This document shows, piece by piece, positions 1 through 5,789 of a DNA stretch of 9,749 nt (positions are counted from its first letter, which is position 1; each line of letters begins with the position of its first letter). Below the pieces are notes generated by a model. The model was not told the DNA's origin, did not search any database, and saw nothing but the letters and a program-made list of their open reading frames with translations. The stretch covers positions 1 through 9,749 of the forward strand of contig JAOUKW010000138.1 in NCBI GenBank assembly GCA_029882335.1, read 5' to 3'. This DNA comes from Candidatus Heimdallarchaeota archaeon (GTDB lineage: Archaea; Asgardarchaeota; Heimdallarchaeia; Heimdallarchaeales; Kariarchaeaceae). A program made the position numbers and the translations under genes.

Positions 1-911
1 TCTTTTTTCAAACCTAAGTTTTGATTGTCTAAATTATCTCTTAGGCCAGTTAGCATGGAGATGAACGGCTGAACTGTCGACTGGCTTGCCATACTAGTGG
101 CAGCATCAGTTATGAATTCTCTCATCAATGTAGTATCCTGCTTTTCTTTACCTTTTGATAGATACTTTTCGTATTTTCTCAATCCTTTTCTTATATTACT
201 AAATTTTTGATCTATATCTCTTTGCATATTTTGATAATGTTCATTAATTTGATTAGTTTTTTCCTTTATTGGGTGATGTTCTTGAACTTGCAACTCTTGA
301 TATAAACTTTCCAATTCGTTATCTTTCTCCAATACTAATGATTCTTTAGATAAAAGTTCATCTTTTATTTTTTCATATTCCGTGATTTGTTCTAGAATGT
401 CTTTTATTATTTTGGTTGTTCTTTCGATATCTGCATAAGGTGCATAATCTTCCAAAATAAATCTTTCAAGTTTAGTTAGATCACCATTTAGTTTGAGTAA
501 CGATTTGGATAAAGCTTTTACCCTACCTTTATATTTTGGTCCTTTAAGCAATTTAACATATTTAATAAGAATTTGATCCTGTTCATTTAATGCAGAACGA
601 CAGGTTTCTGTGTATTTTTCAAGTGAATCAAGATTAATTTTTTCTGGTTTGATAATTTGATTAATTGTACTTTCTACAGTTTCAAATATTTTGTGTGAAT
701 ACTTATCCATTACTTGTGTGTCTTGAGTAATTTCTTCTTTGAAATTTCCACCATCATTTAGGATATTGCTCAAACGTTTATCCGTATCTTTCATTCTTTT
801 TTCAGCTTTATTTCGAAGACCACTCATTTCTTTATCTGCTTTATCTTCAACAATTTCTATAAAATGATCTAATTCTTTTCTTAAAGTATCAAATGAATTC
901 AATTGTCTCAA
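1..911 (-). CDS. Coiled-coil protein, truncated at the window edge
   Basis: An open frame on the minus strand runs without a stop from an in-frame TAA just upstream of base 911 to the left edge, giving at least 303 residues; the C-terminus is missing. There is no ATG before 827, which would give a start at about residue 29. The likely start is TTG at 911 or TTG at 902, and neither has a clear ribosome-binding site, so the N-terminus is uncertain. The protein is rich in Lys, Glu, Asp, Asn and Gln, has very few Gly or Pro, and contains long Leu/Ile-spaced helical stretches, which suggests extended coiled coil. The last visible part, starting near LMREFITDAATSMASQ, is less charged and may begin a globular domain. 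I see no signal peptide, membrane segment or nucleotide-binding motif. I do not recognise a family. A cytoskeletal, scaffold or chromosome-related role is possible but not shown. It is transcribed away from the GNAT gene. Confidence 0.75.
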   Translation of the reverse strand, partial: MRQLNSFDTLRKELDHFIEIVEDKADKEMSGLRNKAEKRMKDTDKRLSNILNDGGNFKEEITQDTQVMDKYSHKIFETVESTINQIIKPEKINLDSLEKYTETCRSALNEQDQILIKYVKLLKGPKYKGRVKALSKSLLKLNGDLTKLERFILEDYAPYADIERTTKIIKDILEQITEYEKIKDELLSKESLVLEKDNELESLYQELQVQEHHPIKEKTNQINEHYQNMQRDIDQKFSNIRKGLRKYEKYLSKGKEKQDTTLMREFITDAATSMASQSTVQPFISMLTGLRDNLDNQNLGLKK

Positions 912-976
912 TGGTTGGTAAATTATGTTTTTCTTAAATTATTTCAAATTCACCTGAGGAATAAACCATTATTAGT

Positions 977-993
977 TATAATTTTAATCGAAA
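977..993 (-). promoter_or_regulatory. Possible promoter of the coiled-coil gene
   Basis: On the minus strand a purine-containing TTTCGA is followed by ATTAAAATTATAA, resembling a BRE plus TATA box. Transcription would begin near 955-960 and leave a leader of about 45 bases before the TTG at 911. This is pattern matching only. Confidence 0.3.
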
Positions 994-1050
994 CCTTCCC
1001 GCCAAATAATCTCAACAATCTAACTACTTGATAGTACTATCTTTTATTAA

Positions 1051-1060
1051 TTATAAAAAT
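1051..1060 (+). promoter_or_regulatory. TATA box of the GNAT gene
   Basis: TTATAAAAAT is centred about 28 bases before the ATG at 1083. At the usual archaeal TATA-to-start distance, transcription would begin at or next to the start codon, predicting a leaderless mRNA. No Shine-Dalgarno sequence precedes this ATG, which agrees with that reading. Confidence 0.45.
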
Positions 1061-1082
1061 AAATTGTATTATAGTAAGAACT

Positions 1083-1862
1083 ATGGATGTCACAACTATC
1101 ATTGACCTTATACTTAGTCATAGAAAATCTATTTTAGAAGGGATGCATGGAACTTCAGTAATTGATTTTCCCTGGGGTATTCAGTTTAATTGGAAAGCAA
1201 ATATTTATCCATTGTCTAATTTTTCTTATATTCAGAATCTTCCTATTGAAGAAATAGCCGAATTAAGGACTTGGATTGAAGGTGACAAATCAAGAAGATT
1301 CCTTGTATCTGATAAGCAAATTATGAATAAATTTACAAATCTTGAAGTAGGTGATTTAGATATTTATTGGCGGGATACAAAATCCGTGAAATTGCCAATT
1401 TCAGGGCAATTTGATATTATAAAATATTCATTTAATATTCAGGATCGTAATTTTGATGTGAAAATACTAACTGATACAGTTTGTAAGATGTTAGAGGTGG
1501 CGATTGAAGATAGAATTGAATTTGGAAGGTTTATTGGAGGAATTTTACATATGGTTAATGGGGAATTTTGGGTGCTCCATGATGGAGATTTGAATATAAG
1601 ATCCATTGCTCTAATTAGTAACTTATCTCTGAATGGAGATATCAAACTAATTGAATTTATAGTAACCCATAAACAATTTAGAAGAGAAGGGCATGCAAAA
1701 ATGTTATTAAATACCATTTTAGGAAAAAATCCTAAAACTAAATTTATATTTCCAACATATACAAATATGATTGAACTAGAAATTCAATCTTTTTATGGAG
1801 ATTTCTTAATTAACCATGCATTTAAATTAATATCAAAAGTCAATTTATTTAGGTCTCAATAA
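1083..1862 (+). CDS. GNAT-fold acetyltransferase-like protein with an N-terminal extension
   Basis: This 259-residue protein has the core of a GCN5-related N-acetyltransferase in its C-terminal half. Two hydrophobic strands (about 161-183, FWVLHD and SIALISNLS) lead to a strand and helix LIEFIVTHKQFRREGHAKML (189-208). The RREGHA stretch at 200-205 fits the R/Q-x-x-G-x-G/A pyrophosphate loop that binds acetyl-CoA. A further strand (FIFP, 221-224) and a helix containing SFYGDF, in the place of the usual Tyr-bearing helix, follow. Residues 1-125 are not part of the minimal fold and I do not recognise them; they may supply substrate specificity. The substrate cannot be read from sequence. The ATG at 1083 follows a well-placed TATA box, supporting the start. 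The gene stands alone, divergent from the coiled-coil gene. The family call is moderately secure; activity is inferred. Confidence 0.75.
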   Translation: MDVTTIIDLILSHRKSILEGMHGTSVIDFPWGIQFNWKANIYPLSNFSYIQNLPIEEIAELRTWIEGDKSRRFLVSDKQIMNKFTNLEVGDLDIYWRDTKSVKLPISGQFDIIKYSFNIQDRNFDVKILTDTVCKMLEVAIEDRIEFGRFIGGILHMVNGEFWVLHDGDLNIRSIALISNLSLNGDIKLIEFIVTHKQFRREGHAKMLLNTILGKNPKTKFIFPTYTNMIELEIQSFYGDFLINHAFKLISKVNLFRSQ

Positions 1863-2092
1863 AGCATTTTCCTTTAAATTTACTGAATTATGACTTATAT
1901 CCTCATATGTAGATTCATTATAACCGAACTGATAATTCAAGCAGATTTAATGTTTTGGGATATCAATAATATTCTGATTTCTATAAAATTTTAATTTTAA
2001 CATATTAAATTTAATCTGTCAATCGTTTTCATTACAATCGAAGAATAGATAAAGTATTAAAGCATAATTGATAATATTGAACTTGAATATGT

Positions 2093-2106
2093 AATCAAAT
2101 TTGATT
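2093..2106. repeat. 14-bp perfect palindrome upstream of the small GTPase gene
   Basis: AATCAAATTTGATT equals its own reverse complement and ends 31 bases before the preferred ATG at 2138, where a core promoter would be expected. It could be an operator. In sequence this AT-rich, one or two such palindromes per 10 kb are expected by chance, so position is the only argument. Confidence 0.25.
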
Positions 2107-2137
2107 TTTTCAAAAGTTCTTAGTGGTGTATAAATAT

Positions 2138-2722
2138 ATGAGGAAAGATGCAAAAGGTAAAATCCACTTCAAAATTGTATTCGTAGGTGCCAGTCTAGCA
2201 GGAAAAACAAGTGTTCTTAAGTATCTACATGAACAAGTAGAAGGTCTGTTAAAAGGTGGTTTAACAAGTATTGCAGATCCTAGTGGTCGTACAGTCTATT
2301 TTGATTTTTCACCATTTTCTGCAACAAATTCTGTTTTATTTGATGTCTATACCGTTGCTGGTCAACGTAGACATAAAAATCAACGAAAAATGATTTTACG
2401 TGGTGTAGATGGTTTATTATTTGTAGCAGATTCAAATCCTGATAATAAACATGATAATATAGAAGCTGCAGTCGAGTTGAGGGAATTTATTGGGGATCGA
2501 TTAGGTAAGGAAATACCACTGGTCATATCATTAAATAAAAGAGATTTACCAAATGCCATGGCTAGGGAAGAAATGTTGAAAGATTTAGGTTTTAATGATG
2601 ATATTTTAGCAATCAATACGATTGCAGTTACTGGCTTTGGATTGAAGCAAGCTTTCCAAGCAGTCTCCAGAGAAATTATTATGAAACATATTTACAAAGC
2701 TGATGCAAAAGCTAAGGTATAA
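2138..2722 (+). CDS. MglA-like small Ras-superfamily GTPase
   Basis: This 194-residue protein has the full set of small-GTPase motifs. The P-loop GASLAGKT is at 17-24, the G3 region reads DVYTVAGQ (about 69-76), NKRD at 133-136 is G4, and an AVTGFG stretch near 163-168 is in the G5 region. The G3 motif has Thr where Ras, Rab and Arf have the Asp of DxxG. The run TVAGQ, RKMILRGVDGLLFVADS closely matches the bacterial polarity GTPase MglA, which also carries Thr here and has about the same length. There is no C-terminal prenylation motif, so membrane attachment would need partners or nucleotide-driven exposure. I chose the ATG at 2138 because GGTG (2125-2128) lies 9 bases upstream; tandem GTG codons at 2123 and 2126 would add up to five residues. 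A roadblock/LC7 gene, the family of the MglA regulator MglB, lies 1.7 kb away at 4398-4748 but on the other strand. Partnership is inference. Confidence 0.88.
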   Translation: MRKDAKGKIHFKIVFVGASLAGKTSVLKYLHEQVEGLLKGGLTSIADPSGRTVYFDFSPFSATNSVLFDVYTVAGQRRHKNQRKMILRGVDGLLFVADSNPDNKHDNIEAAVELREFIGDRLGKEIPLVISLNKRDLPNAMAREEMLKDLGFNDDILAINTIAVTGFGLKQAFQAVSREIIMKHIYKADAKAKV

Positions 2723-2727
2723 CAAAA

Positions 2728-3387
2728 TTAATTAACTTCTACATTTTCTCTTATTTTCTCTTCTTTATCATCCATCTTTCCATTATCTATTATAATTTCA
2801 TCTAAATCGTCTGATGTGATTCCAATATTTGTATCATCCATATGTTGGATGTCACCTAATTCATGAATTTCACCGTTGCCATTTTGATAATTCAAATAAT
2901 TTTCAACTTCCGTGATGTGTGTTGAGAGTAAAGAGAATTCTTCGATTTTATCATGATTGATGATTGTGTCAACTGATTCCACAAATGCTTTGGAAACTTC
3001 TTGATTTATTAAGGCATACACTCTATAATTTTTTCGCATTTCAATAAAGAGTGGAATTAAATCTTCTCTTGTGGTACCTAAGATAAACAAATCTGCCTGC
3101 TTTGATAGTGCTAAATCATACACATCAAGTAGGTAATGAAGGTCAAGATTATTCGGAATTTGTTTACTTTGAAAACCTATCTCTGTTAGCTGTTGAAATT
3201 GTTTATCTGATAGTGCTGTATCATGGAAAACATATGCAAATTTGATTTCACCAGCTTCTTTTAATTTTTCTCTCAATTCTGGCAGATGTTGAATAGTTAT
3301 ATTATCTAAAATTTCGCTAGATAACATAATAGCTATTCTGCTCTTCCTACTACGTCTGAATAAATCTAGAAGAAAATTTTCTACCAA
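2728..3387 (-). CDS. NYN-domain protein (TIGR00288-like) with a degraded active site
   Basis: The first 145 or so of 219 residues follow the archaeal TIGR00288/LabA type of NYN (PIN-like) domain: strand RIAIML (17-22), helix with ELREKLKEAG (37-46), strand IKFAYVFHD (48-56), GFQSKQIP (71-78), helix LLDVYDLAL (86-94) and strand ADLFILGT (98-105). Active members normally carry Asp-Gly-x-Asn after the first strand and an R/S-D-x-D-F motif after the fourth. Here these read SSEI (23-26) and TREDL (106-110), so most metal-binding acids are gone and nuclease activity is doubtful. Residues 160-219 form an acidic, probably disordered tail. Start is TTG at 3387: a stop lies two codons upstream and GGAGAG (3396-3401) precedes it by about 9 bases; the next ATG would delete the first strand. 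The gene ends 5 bases from the convergent GTPase gene. Family call from recalled consensus; good but not certain. Confidence 0.72.
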   Translation of the reverse strand: MVENFLLDLFRRSRKSRIAIMLSSEILDNITIQHLPELREKLKEAGEIKFAYVFHDTALSDKQFQQLTEIGFQSKQIPNNLDLHYLLDVYDLALSKQADLFILGTTREDLIPLFIEMRKNYRVYALINQEVSKAFVESVDTIINHDKIEEFSLLSTHITEVENYLNYQNGNGEIHELGDIQHMDDTNIGITSDDLDEIIIDNGKMDDKEEKIRENVEVN

Positions 3388-3395
3388 TTCCTATG

Positions 3396-3401
3396 CTCTC
3401 C
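3396..3401 (-). promoter_or_regulatory. Ribosome-binding site deciding a TTG start
   Basis: GGAGAG on the minus strand lies about 9 bases before the TTG at 3387. It supports TTG as the start of the NYN-domain gene, since no ATG or GTG is available between the upstream in-frame stop and the domain. Confidence 0.55.
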
Positions 3402-3464
3402 AACTTGAATTTGTATTACGAGAACTTAACATTTATGAAATTAGATAAGAAAAATTTATCATTC

Positions 3465-3476
3465 TTTTAATTATAA
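3465..3476 (-). promoter_or_regulatory. Possible TATA box of the NYN-domain gene
   Basis: TTATAATTAAAA on the minus strand lies in the 136-base gap after the prenyltransferase gene. It predicts transcription from about 3440-3445 and a leader of some 55 bases, consistent with this gene having a Shine-Dalgarno sequence. Confidence 0.35.
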
Positions 3477-3523
3477 CATAACTTCTCTAGAAAAAGTGCC
3501 ACTTCTTTTAGGTTAAAATACTA

Positions 3524-4306
3524 TTATTTACCAAAATTCCGTTTTCTTCCTAAATAATCACGAATTGCTCGATATAGGTCGATTTTTCTAAAAGATGGCC
3601 ATAATACATCTGCAAAGTAAAGTTCAGAGTATATTGATTGCCACATCAGAAATCCTGAAAGTCTAACAGAACCAGAAGTACGAATAATCAGATCTGGATC
3701 TGGTAATCCATTTGTATACAAATGTTCTGTTACAAGGTCTTCATCAATTTGGTCAATAGTTAAATTACCCTCAACAACATTTTTTGTAATTTTTTTGATT
3801 GCATCTGTTAGTTCTGCTCTTCCGCCATAAGCCATACAAATATTTAAAATATGGTTGTTATATTGCTCTGTTTCTTCTTCAGTTTTGTTAATCTGTTGGT
3901 TTAGAGAGTTTGGAAGAAGTGTTCGATCGCCTGAATATCGAATTTGTACTCCTCGATTATGAACTTTTTTACTTTCTCGGATTCTTACAGTTTTTTCTTC
4001 AGCCATTTTCATAATTACCGAAATTTGGTCTGTATCTCTGCTAAAATTTTCAGTACTAAAAACCCATACACTGACAACTTTTACGTTTAGATCCCATAAC
4101 CATTCTAATACTTCTTCCAATTTGTCTGCTCCAAGTTGGTATCCTTTTTGAAATGGTATTTTATAAGATTTAGAATATCTTCTATTACCATCCAATATAA
4201 TTCCAATATGCTTTGGAAGATCAGAGTTGTTTTTTGGTATTTGGCGGTATAATGTTTTTTCATAAATAGAATATATAGGTCCTAATAAAAATCGTCCCAG
4301 TGACAT
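3524..4306 (-). CDS. uppS: cis-Prenyltransferase (polyprenyl diphosphate synthase, UppS family)
   Basis: This 260-residue enzyme belongs to the Z-type isoprenyl diphosphate synthases. They add isopentenyl units to an allylic primer to make the long lipid carrier (in archaea, a dolichol-type precursor) used for glycosylation at the membrane. All family blocks are present in order: HIGIILDGNRRYSK (33-46) with catalytic Asp39, GYQLGADKLEEVLEW (55-69), VSVWVFSTENFSR (78-90), MAYGGRAELTDAI (158-170), PDPDLIIRTSG (202-212), RLSGFLMWQ (215-223), SELYF (227-231) and a C-terminal RKRNFG (254-259). Length is typical. The segment after RTSG reads SV instead of the common Glu-Gln/His, changing a Glu that helps bind metal or isopentenyl diphosphate in the E. 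coli enzyme; the Glu of SELYF is kept. The N-terminal 30 residues include a hydrophobic stretch that may touch the membrane. ATG at 4306 is a clear start, with a TATA-like box about 32 bases upstream. Confidence 0.93.
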   Translation of the reverse strand: MSLGRFLLGPIYSIYEKTLYRQIPKNNSDLPKHIGIILDGNRRYSKSYKIPFQKGYQLGADKLEEVLEWLWDLNVKVVSVWVFSTENFSRDTDQISVIMKMAEEKTVRIRESKKVHNRGVQIRYSGDRTLLPNSLNQQINKTEEETEQYNNHILNICMAYGGRAELTDAIKKITKNVVEGNLTIDQIDEDLVTEHLYTNGLPDPDLIIRTSGSVRLSGFLMWQSIYSELYFADVLWPSFRKIDLYRAIRDYLGRKRNFGK

Positions 4307-4333
4307 AAGGATAATTTAATTCCTTATTACAAA

Positions 4334-4341
4334 GATAAAAA
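4334..4341 (-). promoter_or_regulatory. Possible TATA box of the cis-prenyltransferase gene
   Basis: TTTTTATC on the minus strand is centred about 32 bases before the ATG at 4306, in the 91-base gap after the roadblock gene. It would give a very short leader. Weak match. Confidence 0.28.
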
Positions 4342-4397
4342 CAATTGCAAATGAATCTTCGATTTATGATTTTAATTCTGATTTAGGATAGAATTTA

Positions 4398-4748
4398 TTA
4401 TACTAAAAGTTCAGAAATTTTCTTTGCAGCTTTTGACATTTCAAGAAACAGTAATCCCAATGGGGCTTCTCTGGCTGCTGAGACCGTTAATACCGCATTT
4501 GGTCCTGCGGCCATCGATACCACTACACCGTTAGTACCTTCAACCATGATCCTTTCCAATGATCCCTTGCTTAAATTTGATGCAATTCTGTCACCTAAAT
4601 TTAGCATAGCTGCAGTCATTGCAGCAATTATCGTGTCTTCATATTGATCAGGGAGTTTTGAGGCAATCGGAAGTCCTTCAACAGAAACCACTGCGGCAGC
4701 TTCTACTTCTCTTACGTTGACATCAATTTCATCTAGTATCCCTGTCAT
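4398..4748 (-). CDS. Roadblock/LC7 domain protein
   Basis: This 116-residue protein is a single roadblock/LC7 domain. The usual features are visible: an N-terminal helix, strand AAAVVSVEGLPIAS (17-30), the long helix IIAAMTAAMLNLGDRIASNL (40-59), strands ERIMVEGTNGVVVSMAAG (65-82) and AVLTVSA (85-91), and a final helix MSKAAKKISELL. Family members dimerise through the long helix and bind or regulate small GTPases; MglB acts on MglA and archaeal homologues are common. This makes the MglA-like GTPase at 2138-2722 a natural candidate partner, though archaea often carry many roadblock proteins. Its direct neighbours on the same strand are a GPN-loop GTPase upstream (229-base gap) and the prenyltransferase downstream (91-base gap). 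The start ATG at 4748 has no strong ribosome-binding site; an ATTAAAATTTT at 4780-4790 could be the TATA box. It is slightly richer in Ala and Gly than its neighbours, as usual for this fold. Confidence 0.9.
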   Translation of the reverse strand: MTGILDEIDVNVREVEAAAVVSVEGLPIASKLPDQYEDTIIAAMTAAMLNLGDRIASNLSKGSLERIMVEGTNGVVVSMAAGPNAVLTVSAAREAPLGLLFLEMSKAAKKISELLV

Positions 4749-4862
4749 ATCTTTTGTTCTTTCATCAAATGTAAAATCGAAAATTTTAATCGCCTCTGTT
4801 TTTTCTTCGGGTACCTCTCAATGGAAGTATCTACTCTCTATATTTATTATTCGGATCATAAT

Positions 4863-4915
4863 AAAAAAAACTTCTGTACTAGAAAGGGTTAAATACAATT
4901 AATATGAAAAAAAAA
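4863..4915 (-). terminator. Oligo-T tracts after the GPN-loop GTPase gene
   Basis: Read on the minus strand, runs of nine T (4907-4915) and eight T (4863-4870) follow the GPN gene stop at about 62 and 108 bases. Archaeal RNA polymerase terminates at oligo-T runs without needing a hairpin, so this 229-base gap probably separates the GPN and roadblock transcripts. Confidence 0.45.
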
Positions 4916-4977
4916 GTATATTCTACTAAAAATAATCCATTATATTTGATAACTTCAGAGTTTTTAATGCGCGCATA

Positions 4978-5736
4978 TCAAAAAATACTGTCTGAATTCC
5001 AGTTTCTTTGGAGTGAAGCAAAAACAATATCCATATTTTTATTAGTAGAAGCACTAACAAGAGGGAATTCTCCCAATCCTTCCTCTAATAATATAATTTC
5101 TGCAATTTTTCTCGATAATTCCGAATTTAAAATGAAACTTTCCTCATTTAAATCATTATACAAGAAATCTATATTTTCAATCCACTCATTTATTCTAGTT
5201 GCTCTTTCATCGGATAATAAATCTGATTTAGAAATTAAATAGTTTATAGGTGTTTTTAAACGATAATTAATGGAGATACCAAATAATAAAACTGAGATAA
5301 AACTTGATGCAGTAAGACATAGAGTAGGATCAATAAGGAATAATCCAGCCATTTGATTCCCTCTAGATAATTCATTAATTATAACTGAACCACTACTTCG
5401 GAATGCAACAGTTTCAATTTGACCTGGAAGGTCAATTAGTACATATTCTGCACCAAATGTTCTCATTTCATCGATGATATCATCTATTGCCAGTGCAACG
5501 TGATCCATGGCTACGATTATACCTCCATTTGGCCCTAATTCATATTTTTCAACTAGTTCATTATAATCTACAAAATTTCTAACATCAATGTCTGGTGCAT
5601 ATGGTAGACGAACAACAGCAGGGTCAAGGTTTAGTGTAATTACATCTAATCCAACTAAATTCATCCAACTATAGAGTGATGCTGTGAGGTGTGATTTACC
5701 AGAACCAGCGGGTCCTAAAATGTAACCAATATTCAT
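4978..5736 (-). CDS. GPN-loop GTPase
   Basis: This 252-residue protein is a GPN-loop GTPase, the archaeal relative of eukaryotic GPN1-3 that assist RNA polymerase assembly and nuclear import; the role in archaea is not settled. The P-loop GPAGSGKS is at 8-15, LNLDPA at 36-40 is the family strand, the diagnostic Gly-Pro-Asn insertion is at 68-70 within LGPNGG, G3 is DLPGQIE (102-108), G4 is SKSD (169-172) and SAST near 228-231 is in the G5 position. The Gly-Pro-Asn element reaches across the homodimer to the catalytic site. The G4 form Ser-Lys-x-Asp rather than Asn-Lys-x-Asp recalls eukaryotic GPN2. Length is normal for the single archaeal GPN protein. The ATG at 5736 starts directly at the first strand, with a good TATA box 32 bases upstream. 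It lies 53 bases after the glycerate kinase gene on the same strand but probably has its own promoter. Confidence 0.93.
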   Translation of the reverse strand: MNIGYILGPAGSGKSHLTASLYSWMNLVGLDVITLNLDPAVVRLPYAPDIDVRNFVDYNELVEKYELGPNGGIIVAMDHVALAIDDIIDEMRTFGAEYVLIDLPGQIETVAFRSSGSVIINELSRGNQMAGLFLIDPTLCLTASSFISVLLFGISINYRLKTPINYLISKSDLLSDERATRINEWIENIDFLYNDLNEESFILNSELSRKIAEIILLEEGLGEFPLVSASTNKNMDIVFASLQRNWNSDSIF

Positions 5737-5762
5737 ACCAAATAAACAGCTATATTCCGTGG

Positions 5763-5773
5763 TATATTTAAAA
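5763..5773 (-). promoter_or_regulatory. TATA box of the GPN-loop GTPase gene
   Basis: TTTTAAATATA on the minus strand is centred about 32 bases before the ATG at 5736, predicting a leader of only about five bases. No Shine-Dalgarno sequence is present, consistent with near-leaderless translation. Confidence 0.45.
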
Positions 5774-5789
5774 TTCTATTGCGTTTTAT

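Noticed and set aside
1439..1717. Minus-strand open frame of 92 codons
   Set aside because: It lies wholly inside the GNAT gene on the opposite strand and has no recognisable protein features; a shadow frame.
2129..2138. TATAAATATA, a near-perfect TATA box
   Set aside because: Transcription from it would begin about 20 bases inside the GTPase reading frame, with no later start codon before the P-loop.
2380..2616. Minus-strand open frame of 78 codons
   Set aside because: It is antisense to the conserved core of the MglA-like GTPase; a shadow frame.
4717..4902. Plus-strand open frame of 61 codons between the roadblock and GPN genes
   Set aside because: It begins inside the roadblock gene, its composition is low-complexity Ser/Ile/Lys, and it has no ribosome-binding site.
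4904..5242. Plus-strand open frame of 112 codons
   Set aside because: Most of it is antisense to the end of the GPN-loop GTPase gene, and it starts on a poly-A run that reads better as the terminator of that gene.
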